DNA of 64,000 bases, taken from NCBI GenBank assembly GCA_964590395.1, contig CAZPVT010000030.1, positions 186,001 to 250,000 of the forward strand, read 5' to 3'. The translations under genes were made by a program, and so were the position numbers. Source of the stretch: JAOABP01 sp964590395. Its GTDB lineage: Bacteria > Hydrothermota > Tepidihabitantia > Tepidihabitantales > Tepidihabitantaceae. Under the pieces are notes generated by a model. That model ran no database searches. It was not told the DNA's origin and saw nothing but the letters and a program-made list of their open reading frames with translations. Within the stretch, counting starts at the first letter, position 1. Every line of letters begins with the position of its first letter. Below are positions 18,101 to 26,527 of this stretch, piece by piece.

Positions 18101-18518
18101 TGATCATAAGGACGGCTTGGAGTGGACTTTTGCTAATCGATATGTCCTTACGGCGGCGCCGGTTATTCCGGGAAGAGTAATAAAATTTACCACCAACCCC
18201 CCAGATACATTTACCGGGGTATCAGAATTCAAAGGGAGGAGGAAGGAATATATCATTGCCTATCCGGCTGTAACCAGACACGGAGTTTGGCTGGAGTTTG
18301 GCGGTCAGAATGGAATGGTGCAGGTTTGGACGGTTACCGGCCGGTTAGTCAGGGAGTTCAGAGTGACGCCACCATTCGAGAACAAACGGATATGGTGGAA
18401 TTTAACTGATCAAAAAGGGAAACCGATCGGTTCTGGAGTTTATCTGGTGCGTTTGACTGGTGTTCAAGCATCAGATAAAATTATTAAAAGGGAGTGCAGG
18501 ATAGTGGTGGTTAGATAG
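15156..18518 (+). CDS. Gingipain-like C25 family protein 1 with T9SS sorting domain
   Basis: A 1120-residue secreted protein with a TTG start directly after the previous stop. The N-terminal part fits the C25 pro- and catalytic region: ERKGFKVWVKKTSE, PSYVLLVGAITKIPTFPT, DYLADLFVGRLPAAN and CFGEAWLRAG. The expected catalytic Cys is in ITSLYCGTGNY, but the GHG motif with the catalytic His is GRG (within FINGRGWGNYQG). Ig-like and CARDB-like domains follow, then a GPDRYGYWGYDDTD module, and the last 80 residues (VWTVTGRLVREF, GSGVYLVRL) are a T9SS type A sorting domain. Secretion would use SprA, encoded in this window. Proteolytic activity is doubtful. Confidence 0.87.
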   Translation: MLLYLLLISASIQTVSINSNQIEFFISTRDTDSVATVILPIVDQDLPEVRLVPEYRTQFDRVMVAGGLKVVPLIIFLPQEECYFSLNIRYNRSIDRLYVKNKMASVIFPYLFDNDRSNFLGGYLIIVPDEFYDNILPLARWKERKGFKVWVKKTSETGNQRDQIRSYIHSAYNSWEPAPSYVLLVGAITKIPTFPTPGATSCVTDHPYSCVDGDDYLADLFVGRLPAANVSELDCMVAKIINYESNPFMDDTIWFHRALMVGTSYQEGGTPAVTALVTKRRIREQLLNRGFNNVDTVFYPPIPSGRGIIDTIVNRGVLFINGRGWGNYQGWGWPQYFISDVYNLDNGWKLPIITSLYCGTGNYQANPCFGEAWLRAGTPSAPKGGIAFWGASYSGTSTRWNNCMDYGIYNAIFDRVITTIGPAMYLGKIEQLINFPLPQDSTDLKIYFHVYNLLGDPGMEMWTSAPKEISVSYPNTYPLGTGQFTVRVVDRTGTPISEAIVCLYKPGDFQQVRITNSSGEAQFTISPTTTDTLFITVTGKNLKPHLGWAIGEQRGVLVGYFHHSPAVVNPGDTTDLSVVLKNYGISLTANNVQAVLRTKDCFATVIDSLRVYGSLSPGEEASSTPFRVYISPTCTSHQVIPFLIQINSGDSMWNCDFNLLANAPTLKVIRYLVYDANGYVDPGEIVEIGVKVRNNGGTNAHNVIGVLRSSNPFAITVIDSIGTFGDIPIEDSAMNEIDRFVLQTNSQLAINRRFTMYLELTGDGGFKQRVNFQIVVGEPVINAPLGPDRYGYWGYDDTDSNYQEHPVFDWVEIDPNRGGSGTRLQIGDNQAVAVNLPFTFKFYGRNYRTISVSDNGYIAMGNSWFSDPYNWSIPSAQGPDGFVAVFWDDFRCDTLNASGIYYYYDEHQHRFIVEWSDVYHIHGFRNPIIAEQQTFQVILYEPSHHYTITGDGPMICQYLSVRNDDSLPNNNHNYATVGIQSPDHKDGLEWTFANRYVLTAAPVIPGRVIKFTTNPPDTFTGVSEFKGRRKEYIIAYPAVTRHGVWLEFGGQNGMVQVWTVTGRLVREFRVTPPFENKRIWWNLTDQKGKPIGSGVYLVRLTGVQASDKIIKRECRIVVVR

Positions 18519-18530
18519 AAGGGGAAGTTT

Positions 18531-19754
18531 ATGATGAAGAAGCTTGATACTCTGATGTTTTTTGCGGTGTTTTCAATTTCACCAGTTAAAGCTCTTATTT
18601 TTCACGGTGTCGCAACACCACCGGGTAGCAATGATGTCTGGGTGGTAACAATCGAGACAACGGCGGTTTTTTACTCTTTAAATTTTGGCTTAGACTGGGA
18701 TTCAGTAGAAATTCCAACGATCCGAGATTTCTTCGATATATTTTTTCTTACAGCTGATTCGGGATGGACCTGTGGTAGAACTGGGGATATCTGGAGAACC
18801 ACTGATGGTGGGGATAGCTGGGAGAGGAAAAACCTCGGGGGACCCAAACATGCGGCGAGGATAAGATTTGTTGATAGCGAGTTTGGCTGGGCAGCCGGAG
18901 GGGACATTGTGCAACTTAAAACAACTGATGGCGGAGAAAACTGGGAGCAGGTATTTTTGCCGATCCCTCCGTTTCCTAGTGGTGATACTGCTGAGTTTCA
19001 AGGAGTTTATTTTGTTAACAGAAATATCGGGTTTCTTGTGGCTGGTCATTGGCCAACAGGTGATACCTTTCTTGGAGGACAGGGGGTAATAGCAAAAACA
19101 ACTGACGGAGGTAATTCCTGGGTAATTTTGCGGCGAGATACGACATATGATTTCTATGATGTCTTTTTTGGCGATGAAAATAATGGTTGGGTGGTTGGAG
19201 GTGATGACCGTAATTTTCGTGCCGTGGTTCTCCATACTAGTGACGGCGGAAACAGCTGGCGCGAGCAAAGGGTGCCTGAGGAGACAAGGTTTTTGCGGGC
19301 GATTAAATTCGTCAGTGCTACAAAAGGTTGGGCATGTGGCAGAAATGGAACGATTATTTATACCTCAGATGGTGGCAACACTTGGATGCTACAAAGTTCA
19401 CCCGCGGAGTCCACGCTTTTTGATATTGATTTTGCCGATTCGTTACGGGGAATAGCAGTCGGTAACGGAATGGTAATAAGAACCACTGATGGAGGGGAAA
19501 ATTGGGAGGTTAGTATAGTAGGCGTGCAGGAGGATTTGTCTTCCGCGGAACCTCCCAAGAGCCTACCTACCTTTTATTCAAAAACTTTTGCTCTGCCCCA
19601 AGGCTACAGTGTCAGTTATTTATTCGATGTTAGCGGCCGCAAATTGGGGAAACTTTTTCCTGATTTGAACAGTGGTTATCAACTGCGGTCCGGGGTTTAT
19701 TTTGTTCTGTCAAGTGATACAAAAAAATCCATCCACAAGTTGATAGTCAGGTGA
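18531..19754 (+). CDS. Secreted YCF48/BNR-repeat propeller protein with T9SS sorting domain
   Basis: A 407-residue protein with a signal peptide (first 21 residues). It carries at least five repeats with the pattern GWxxG followed by TTDGGxxW (for example GDIWRTTDGGDSWER and AKTTDGGNSWVIL), the YCF48/BNR-type propeller signature. The last 70 residues contain LFDVSGRKLGKLFPD and LRSGVYFVLSS, a T9SS type A sorting domain. The product should be exported to the cell surface. Its function is unknown; such propellers often hold protein complexes together. It sits between two C25-like genes, 12 nt after the first and overlapping the second by one base. Confidence 0.85.
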   Translation: MMKKLDTLMFFAVFSISPVKALIFHGVATPPGSNDVWVVTIETTAVFYSLNFGLDWDSVEIPTIRDFFDIFFLTADSGWTCGRTGDIWRTTDGGDSWERKNLGGPKHAARIRFVDSEFGWAAGGDIVQLKTTDGGENWEQVFLPIPPFPSGDTAEFQGVYFVNRNIGFLVAGHWPTGDTFLGGQGVIAKTTDGGNSWVILRRDTTYDFYDVFFGDENNGWVVGGDDRNFRAVVLHTSDGGNSWREQRVPEETRFLRAIKFVSATKGWACGRNGTIIYTSDGGNTWMLQSSPAESTLFDIDFADSLRGIAVGNGMVIRTTDGGENWEVSIVGVQEDLSSAEPPKSLPTFYSKTFALPQGYSVSYLFDVSGRKLGKLFPDLNSGYQLRSGVYFVLSSDTKKSIHKLIVR

Positions 19755-22700
19755 TGAAACCACAAAAGACGGTTCTACTGCTTCTTTTATCAACTGCATT
19801 GATTTTTGCTGAGCAGGGTGCTAAATATTTGATTATTGCCTACGATCCTTATGTTCCGATTTTACAGCCGATTGCTCACTGGAAGACAAAAAAGGGTTTT
19901 TTAGCTAAGATTGTACCGGTATCACAGATCGGCAACAACCCAACTCAGATACAGTCCTATATACGCAATGCTTACAACAATTGGCCTATCAAGCCGGAAT
20001 ATGTGTTATTAGCTGGTTCGCCGGCTCAGATTCCTGCTTATGGCAGTTATACTGACTGTTACTATGGTAACATGTCCGGAGACTATGTGATGGAAATTTC
20101 AGTTGGTCGATTTTTTGCTACCACTGCCAGAGAATGTTCAACAATGGTAGCAAAGGTCCTGGCCTATGAAAGACAGCCGTTTGTTAATGACTCATTGTGG
20201 TTACTCAAGATGACAACCTGCGTGCGTGAAGATAACGCACCTGACGATACCTTATACTGGGCCGATTCCCGTTTACTTCATGAGTATGGTCAAAATACTG
20301 GTTACATTCTTATCGATTCTTTCAGCGCTAATCGGGGAAACAGCAGTAGTGATGTAACGAATGCGGTTAACGATGGAAGGGCGTTTTTGACCTATCGTGG
20401 GCAAGGGGTTGGAACCTGGTGGACGCCGTTCAATACTATCAATCCCTTTTCTTGGGTTAACGGAATGAAAATGCCTTTGGTGATTGGTGCAACCTGTGCG
20501 ACAATAGTCCTTGAACCAAGTGGTTCTATGTACGGTGATAAATTTGTTCGGGCGGGGAATCCTCAGAGTTTAGGTGGTGCGATTGCTTATTTTGGTACAA
20601 CTGGTACAGGTAGCGGGATCGCTCATTACCGCAGTGCTGTTTTTCGGGGGTTTTTAAAGGCGCTATTTGACGAAAAGATAACCCAATTAGGGCGAGCGAC
20701 TTTGCGCGGCAGATGGCGCTGTGATTCAATTTATCATCAGCAAGCAAGATATGAGGAGTGGAATCTTTTGGGTGATCCAGAACTTAATATTTGGACTGAA
20801 AAGCCACAGCGGATTGAGGTGGTATACGATTCAGTTATTCAAATGATACCTCAGGTCTATACAGTTGAGGTTACTAAAAACGGGCAGCCAGTTTTCGGTG
20901 CCACTGTTTGTCTTTCAATGGATAGCGTTATTTATACTACCGGTGTTACCGACGAACAGGGTAGGATATATCTTAACATTAACCCAACACACATTGGTAT
21001 CATGGACTTGGTAGTTACCGGAAGAAATCTTTTGCCTTGGGAAAAGACTGTTCAGGTAATTGCCAGCGGGTCTCCTTATTTAATTGTTACACATACCCAT
21101 TTTGATGATTATAGCGGTAATCAAGATGGTGTAATCAATCCTGGTGAACGATGTCGTATCTATATCAGTCTGCTTAATGTGGGTGGTATTACCGCTAGCG
21201 AAGTCGAGGCGACACTCCGTATAAATACCCCATACACAATTATCCACGACAGCACTGCCTGGTTTGGTTCAATTGAACCGGAATCAGTCCGTACGGGTGA
21301 TCCATTCGAACTATTCGTTGATAGCATAACTAATGAAGGGGATAGCCTGTATGGGACACTTATACTACGCGATGCCGCGGGTGATTCCTGGTTAAGCGCA
21401 TTAAACCTGGTAGTTCGGGCGGGGAGAATTGTTTGCCATTCTTTGTTCTTTAATGATTCTTTGCCAAATGGCAATAATAACGGCAGAATGGGAAGATTGG
21501 AAAGCGGTAGAATTCGGCTTAATGTCGAAAATCAGGGGGGAGGTGGTTTGCAGGCGGTAGTCGGTATCTTGAGTTGCGCAGATTCGAATGTTTATATTGT
21601 AGATTCGCTTTCATATTACGGAGAAGTTCTTGCTGGAGAGAATAAAAGTAATGAATATGACCAGTTTGCGATTTCAATTGGTCCGGGGATGTCTCCAAAC
21701 CGGCAGGTTCGTTTTGTAGTGCGTGTTTTGGGGTTTGGTGGTACCTACTACTATCGTGATACATTCAGTTTTATTCTTCTATCTGAGCCAGGAATGGCTA
21801 ATGAACCAACTGGTCCGGACAACTACGGTTACTGGTGCTATGATGATACTGATACCGCTTCTGGTCGGGCACCAATTTATCAATGGTTTGAGCTTGCTCC
21901 GCCGGGGCCTGGTGAACCAGTTCCGGCAGTTTCGGATTCTGATGCGGTAACCCGTACTTTACAGCTCCCTTTTGATTTTAAACTTTACGGTTTTGTCGAC
22001 AGTTTTATCTCTATCTGCTCTAACGGCTTTCTTGCTCTTAGGCACACCACTTACCGATCAGGTAATAATCGTCCGATTCCTGATACCGTTGGTCCACCGC
22101 TGATGATTGCTCCTTTTTGGGACGATTTAAACCCCGATGAAAACCGTAATGGTTACGGCACAGCATATCAATATTACGATACCAGTAATCATCGTTTTAT
22201 CATCGAGTTCAAGGAATTCGCTCATTACGACCTGCCCAATATTCGAGAGACGTTTCAGGTAATTATCTATGATCCGGATTATTATCCAACGACGACCGGA
22301 GACGGAGAGATTGTTTTCCAATATCAGCGGGTTTCACTTAACTCCAGTTGCACGGTAGGTATCGAAGACGCCACCGAAACAGCCGGCATTCAATATCTTT
22401 ATAACAATCTTTATGACGCTACCGCTGCTTACTTGCAGGCAGAGCGGACGATAAAGTTCACGACCAATCCCCCGGTTTTTCAACACAGTCCCTGGCTGAT
22501 ATTGTCCGGAGTTTCGATTACAGATAGTCTACACGGTAACCGAAATGGGTTTTTTGAATCAGGCGAAACTTTGGATTTCACTATCACGATATTCAACCGG
22601 GGTACAATACCAGCACAAGATGTTTCTGTAACCGTTCGTTCAATTGATGACGCGGTAGTCATTGATTCCACCGTTCAGTTCGGCACGATTGTTCCCGGTT

Positions 22701-23146
22701 CTTCGGTTAACAACAGCTCTACTCCTTTTCGCTGTGCCATCAGTCAGAACCCAAGGGATTCGATTGCTAATTTCTCTCTCTTAATATTGGGGCGTAATTA
22801 TTTTACAACTGCCTATTTTTCCATTGGCATTTCCGGTTTGACTGCTGTCGAAGAGGGTAATCCGATTTTGCTAATAACCGGTCTAAATAAAATTTTCCCC
22901 AATCCATGTCATAGGACTGCATCAATTTATTTCACATTAGCCCAATCAGCCCAGGTTGATCTCGGTTTGTTTGACATTGTTGGCCGCCGGGTACTGACAA
23001 TAACACAAGGGTACAAACCTGCTGGTCAGCATAAATTAACGATTTCTAACACCGGGCTGTCAATGGGCATTTATTTTTGTCGTTTAAAAGTGAAGGATGG
23101 TAAAAATGAAAGCAAATTCAACCAAAAATTTCTTTTTCTCCGTTAA
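19754..23146 (+). CDS. Gingipain-like C25 family protein 2 with T9SS sorting domain
   Basis: A 1130-residue secreted protein; the ATG at 19754 overlaps the previous stop (TGATG), with a GTG one codon earlier as alternative. After the signal peptide (VLLLLLSTALIFAEQ) it shows the C25 blocks HWKTKKGFLAKIVPVSQ, EYVLLAGSPAQIPAY and EISVGRFFATT. The Cys region is GATCATI, but the His-containing GHG motif is GQG (TYRGQGVGTWW). The rest contains CARDB-like units, the shared GPDNYGYW module and a C-terminal sorting domain (GLFDIVGRRVL, GIYFCRLKV). It looks like a diverged paralogue of the protein at 15156. Catalytic activity is doubtful. Confidence 0.87.
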   Translation: MKPQKTVLLLLLSTALIFAEQGAKYLIIAYDPYVPILQPIAHWKTKKGFLAKIVPVSQIGNNPTQIQSYIRNAYNNWPIKPEYVLLAGSPAQIPAYGSYTDCYYGNMSGDYVMEISVGRFFATTARECSTMVAKVLAYERQPFVNDSLWLLKMTTCVREDNAPDDTLYWADSRLLHEYGQNTGYILIDSFSANRGNSSSDVTNAVNDGRAFLTYRGQGVGTWWTPFNTINPFSWVNGMKMPLVIGATCATIVLEPSGSMYGDKFVRAGNPQSLGGAIAYFGTTGTGSGIAHYRSAVFRGFLKALFDEKITQLGRATLRGRWRCDSIYHQQARYEEWNLLGDPELNIWTEKPQRIEVVYDSVIQMIPQVYTVEVTKNGQPVFGATVCLSMDSVIYTTGVTDEQGRIYLNINPTHIGIMDLVVTGRNLLPWEKTVQVIASGSPYLIVTHTHFDDYSGNQDGVINPGERCRIYISLLNVGGITASEVEATLRINTPYTIIHDSTAWFGSIEPESVRTGDPFELFVDSITNEGDSLYGTLILRDAAGDSWLSALNLVVRAGRIVCHSLFFNDSLPNGNNNGRMGRLESGRIRLNVENQGGGGLQAVVGILSCADSNVYIVDSLSYYGEVLAGENKSNEYDQFAISIGPGMSPNRQVRFVVRVLGFGGTYYYRDTFSFILLSEPGMANEPTGPDNYGYWCYDDTDTASGRAPIYQWFELAPPGPGEPVPAVSDSDAVTRTLQLPFDFKLYGFVDSFISICSNGFLALRHTTYRSGNNRPIPDTVGPPLMIAPFWDDLNPDENRNGYGTAYQYYDTSNHRFIIEFKEFAHYDLPNIRETFQVIIYDPDYYPTTTGDGEIVFQYQRVSLNSSCTVGIEDATETAGIQYLYNNLYDATAAYLQAERTIKFTTNPPVFQHSPWLILSGVSITDSLHGNRNGFFESGETLDFTITIFNRGTIPAQDVSVTVRSIDDAVVIDSTVQFGTIVPGSSVNNSSTPFRCAISQNPRDSIANFSLLILGRNYFTTAYFSIGISGLTAVEEGNPILLITGLNKIFPNPCHRTASIYFTLAQSAQVDLGLFDIVGRRVLTITQGYKPAGQHKLTISNTGLSMGIYFCRLKVKDGKNESKFNQKFLFLR

Positions 23147-23507
23147 ATTTGTAGGGTTTACTACAACCATTTTTTCGGTTTTCCTGTTTTTGCTGGTTGT
23201 ATTCGGGTGTTTTAAGAATCTTGCACCAGAAAAACCAGTTATTAGCGGACGCAATACTACTCGAAAAGGTGATACTACATATATAAAGGTCTTTTCCATT
23301 GACCCAGAAGACAACAACATTTGTTATTTAATTGAATGGGGGGATACTACTAAACCGCGGTGGTCACCATTTTTCCCCAGTGGCGAAACGATAACACGTG
23401 CGCATATTTACTCCGATACCGGTACTTATTTTATCAAAGTCAAGGCAAAAGATATTGACCGAGCTGAATCTCCATGGTCTGATAGATTTAAATTGCAAAT
23501 ACAATAA
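23106..23507 (+). CDS. Small PKD-like lipoprotein
   Basis: A 133-residue protein from the ATG at 23106, chosen because GAAGGATGG lies just upstream; an ATG at 23097 is the alternative. A long hydrophobic N-terminus ends in VVFGC, a lipobox with Cys near residue 35. The rest resembles one PKD domain (KVFSIDPEDNNICYLIEWGDTT; HIYSDTGTYFIKVKAKD). It overlaps the end of the second C25 gene by 41 nt and is the last gene of the pgs operon. A role in surface binding is inferred from fold only. Confidence 0.7.
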   Translation: MKANSTKNFFFSVKFVGFTTTIFSVFLFLLVVFGCFKNLAPEKPVISGRNTTRKGDTTYIKVFSIDPEDNNICYLIEWGDTTKPRWSPFFPSGETITRAHIYSDTGTYFIKVKAKDIDRAESPWSDRFKLQIQ

Positions 23508-23592
23508 TTTTACCGTCCATCTGTTTTCTTCAATTTTGGCCTGCCGGAAATGAAAAATAGTTATCGGTATTTCTCCACTTTTGAGAAAGATG

Positions 23593-23620
23593 TTGATTGG
23601 GTGATTAAAGACATTAATAT
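23593..23620 (+). promoter_or_regulatory. Sigma70-like promoter of tilS, leaderless
   Basis: TTGATT (23593-23598), a 16-nt spacer and TAATAT (23615-23620). The predicted start falls on the G of the GTG start codon at 23627, so the transcript would have no leader. Confidence 0.6.
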
Positions 23621-23626
23621 TTTATT

Positions 23627-24619
23627 GTGAAAAGGTTATCGGTTTTTCACCAATTCGTTGATACAGTAAATGAGCATCGGCTTTTGTCATCTAACGGCCG
23701 GATCTTAGTCGGAATCTCTGGAGGGGCAGACTCAATTTGTTTGCTGGAGCTCTTAAGGATAATCAGCCCGAAGTTTAACCTGGAACTTTATGCCATTCAT
23801 ATCAATCATCTTTTAAGAAAAAATGCCCAACGGGATGAAGACTTTGTAAAGAGAGTATGTCAGCAAAGGAAAATAAAACTCAAAGTTGTTAGGGTAGATG
23901 TTAAAAGTTATGCCCAAAGGCATAAGTTGAGTATTGAGGAGTCGGCCCGGTGTTTGCGTTATCATCATTACCAACTCACGGCAAAGAGATTGAAATGTAC
24001 CGCGGTGGCGCTGGGGCATAATGCGGATGACAATCTGGAAACGGTGTTGATTAATTTGAGCCGGGGTACTGGTTTACGCGGAATTTCAGGCATTCCGGTA
24101 CGGCGCGGAGTTTTCATCCGTCCGTTGCTGAAGATCAATCGGCTGGCGATCCGGCAGTTTCTACACGCTAGGGGGATTGAATGGATCGAGGATGAAAGCA
24201 ATGAGGACATCAATTTTACCCGTAATCTCATCCGACAACGGATCGTCCCGGTTCTGAAACAGATTAACCCCTCAATATGCGAAACGGTATTACGCACTGG
24301 AGAGTTGCTTCGTGCTGAAGACCGGTTTTTGAATTCGCTTGCCCAAAAGATACTGGATAAAATGAATGTTGAGATTCATAATCATGTGTCAATTGACATT
24401 AACAAATTAAATTCGTATAATATAATCTTGAGACGAAGACTCGTTCGGCTTATTGCCCCAGAACTTGATGCGGGGGGGGTGGAAAAGCTGATTGATCTTA
24501 GTGAACGTGGTTGTCTTGGGTCGCATCAGTTGAGAGCAAAAATTACTGCGTTAATTACAAAAGAGAAGTTGGTGTTAAGACGGGGAGGGCGCGTTTTTAC
24601 CAAAAAATGTTTAATTTAG
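23627..24619 (+). CDS. tilS: tRNA(Ile)-lysidine synthase
   Basis: A 330-residue protein with a GTG start. It converts C34 of the AUA-reading isoleucine tRNA to lysidine using ATP and lysine. The PP-loop SGGADS is at residues 31-36, and HINHLLRKNAQRDEDFV, LGHNADDNLETVLINLSRG and DESNEDINFTRNLIR are TilS signatures. The C-terminal part is shorter than in E. coli (432 residues), as in many small TilS proteins. A run of eight G (24472-24479) lies in the 3' half. It is followed 11 nt later by ftsH, a common tilS-ftsH arrangement. Confidence 0.95.
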   Translation: MKRLSVFHQFVDTVNEHRLLSSNGRILVGISGGADSICLLELLRIISPKFNLELYAIHINHLLRKNAQRDEDFVKRVCQQRKIKLKVVRVDVKSYAQRHKLSIEESARCLRYHHYQLTAKRLKCTAVALGHNADDNLETVLINLSRGTGLRGISGIPVRRGVFIRPLLKINRLAIRQFLHARGIEWIEDESNEDINFTRNLIRQRIVPVLKQINPSICETVLRTGELLRAEDRFLNSLAQKILDKMNVEIHNHVSIDINKLNSYNIILRRRLVRLIAPELDAGGVEKLIDLSERGCLGSHQLRAKITALITKEKLVLRRGGRVFTKKCLI

Positions 24620-24630
24620 TAGGAGGTTAA

Positions 24631-26502
24631 TTGAATCCAGTTAAACCAAATGCTGGGCGCGCGATCAGTTCATTACTCGTGTGGGTACTGATTTTTGCTA
24701 CCGCTTGGGTCATTTGGACCTGGGTGATGCCGCGACGGACGAGTGCCCCGAGAATTACCTATACGGAGTTTATTAAACAGGTTGAAGCGAGAAATGTCCT
24801 CAAGGTCACTATAACCGAGCAGGAGATATTGGGTACGTTCCGTCAACCGAGCGAAGCAACCTCGACAAAAGGCAAGCGTTACTTGGATTTCAAAACAACC
24901 GCACCTCAAGGGGACCAGGAATTAATTTCCCGATTATTAAAAAACGATGTCTACATTGACGCGCGCGAACGTTCCCAGTGGCCGACTATTTTGCTTTCAA
25001 TCATACCTTGGGTTTTGGTAATTGGTTTTTGGATTCTTTTTATGCGTCGGATGAGTTCTGGTCAGGATCGGGCATTCACATTTGGTCGATCGCGGGCGCG
25101 TGTGATAACATCCGACCGTCCCAATATTACTTTCAACGATGTTGCTGGTGTAGATGAGGCAAAAGAGGAATTGAAAGAAATTATCGCCTTTTTGAAGGCG
25201 CCCCAGAAGTTTCAAAGGTTGGGGGGGAAAATTCCCAAAGGAGTTTTGTTAGTTGGTCCTACCGGTACTGGGAAGACTCTGTTAGCCAAAGCGGTTGCCG
25301 GAGAAGCCGGCGTACCTTTCCTTTCGATTTCTGGGTCTGATTTTGTTGAAATGTTTGTTGGAGTTGGTGCTGCTCGGGTCAGGGACTTATTTGACCAGGC
25401 GAAACGAAATGCTCCTTGTATTATATTTATTGACGAGATCGACGCGGTGGGAAGACAACGAGGTGCGGGGTTAGGTGGTGGACACGATGAACGGGAACAG
25501 ACACTTAATCAACTGCTCGTTGAGATGGACGGTTTTGAGACAACCGATGGTGTAATAATTATGGCGGCTACTAACCGACCCGATATTTTAGATTCCGCAT
25601 TGTTACGGCCGGGTAGGTTTGACCGTCAGATTGTCGTTGATTTACCGGATGTCCTGGGACGAGAAGGGATCTTGCGAGTGCACATCCGAAAGATTACCGT
25701 TGGTTCCGACCTGGATGTCTCAATCTTAGCACGCAGCACGCCGGGATTCTCCGGTGCGGATTTAGCCAATATGGTGAACGAGGCGGCGTTATTGGCGGCG
25801 AGAAGGGGGCGTTCGGCAGTTACAATGGCGGATTTTGAAGATGCTAAGGATAAGGTTCTTATGGGCGTGGAGCGTCGAAGTTTATTGATCAGCGATGAGG
25901 AGAAAAGATGGATTGCCTACCACGAAGCAGGACATGCTTTGGTTTCGCGCCTGATACCCGGTACTGATCCCATCCACAAGGTAACCATCATCCCCAGAGG
26001 TCGGGCATTGGGTTTAACCCAACAGTTGCCATTAGATGATAAGCGCATTTATTCTCGTGAGTATTGTTTAAATCAACTGGCAGTGATATTAGGTGGCCGA
26101 GCAGCTGAGCAGATTGTTTTTGGGGATATTTCTACTGGGTCCCGGGACGACATTGAACGTGCCACAACATTATCCCGAAAGATGGTTACAGAATGGGGAA
26201 TGAGTGAAAAAGTCGGCCCCCTGACTTTTGGGAAAGGGGGCGAAGAGATTTTTTTGGGTCGGGAACTTGGGTTGCATAGGACATTTTCCGAGGAGACTGC
26301 GCAGATAATCGATTCTGAGATCAAACGTTTTGTTGATAGCCAGGCGGAACGGGTTTATCAGCTTATAAGCGAAAATCGCGATAAATTGGATTCTCTTGCC
26401 CGGGCATTACGGGAAAAAGAAGTGCTCACCGGTGCTGAGGTTGACAGCATTTTGGGCATCGGTGGTTCTAACCAGCAGACAAATATTAACATGCCGTTAT
26501 AA
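24631..26502 (+). CDS. ftsH: ATP-dependent zinc metalloprotease FtsH
   Basis: A 623-residue inner-membrane AAA+ protease. A TTG start is set by AGGAGG at 24621-24626. Two N-terminal membrane helices (about residues 13-30 and 112-130) flank a periplasmic domain. The Walker A motif GPTGTGKT is near residue 209, Walker B is IIFIDEIDAVG, the SRH holds TNRPDILDSALLRPGRFDR, and the zinc site HEAGH is at 431-435. FtsH degrades misfolded membrane proteins and selected regulators. The sequence is complete and canonical. It shares the tilS transcript and is followed by dapA after 25 nt. Confidence 0.97.
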   Translation: MNPVKPNAGRAISSLLVWVLIFATAWVIWTWVMPRRTSAPRITYTEFIKQVEARNVLKVTITEQEILGTFRQPSEATSTKGKRYLDFKTTAPQGDQELISRLLKNDVYIDARERSQWPTILLSIIPWVLVIGFWILFMRRMSSGQDRAFTFGRSRARVITSDRPNITFNDVAGVDEAKEELKEIIAFLKAPQKFQRLGGKIPKGVLLVGPTGTGKTLLAKAVAGEAGVPFLSISGSDFVEMFVGVGAARVRDLFDQAKRNAPCIIFIDEIDAVGRQRGAGLGGGHDEREQTLNQLLVEMDGFETTDGVIIMAATNRPDILDSALLRPGRFDRQIVVDLPDVLGREGILRVHIRKITVGSDLDVSILARSTPGFSGADLANMVNEAALLAARRGRSAVTMADFEDAKDKVLMGVERRSLLISDEEKRWIAYHEAGHALVSRLIPGTDPIHKVTIIPRGRALGLTQQLPLDDKRIYSREYCLNQLAVILGGRAAEQIVFGDISTGSRDDIERATTLSRKMVTEWGMSEKVGPLTFGKGGEEIFLGRELGLHRTFSEETAQIIDSEIKRFVDSQAERVYQLISENRDKLDSLARALREKEVLTGAEVDSILGIGGSNQQTNINMPL

Positions 26503-26527
26503 AATAAATTAGTTCAAAGGAGGTTCA

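Noticed and set aside
18702..19268. 188-residue minus-strand frame inside the YCF48-type gene
   Set aside because: It is antisense to a repeat-rich coding gene with clear TTDGG motifs; no start site or motif of its own.
23508..23626. tRNA or small RNA between the pgs operon and tilS
   Set aside because: No cloverleaf or other stable fold is apparent; only the tilS promoter could be supported.
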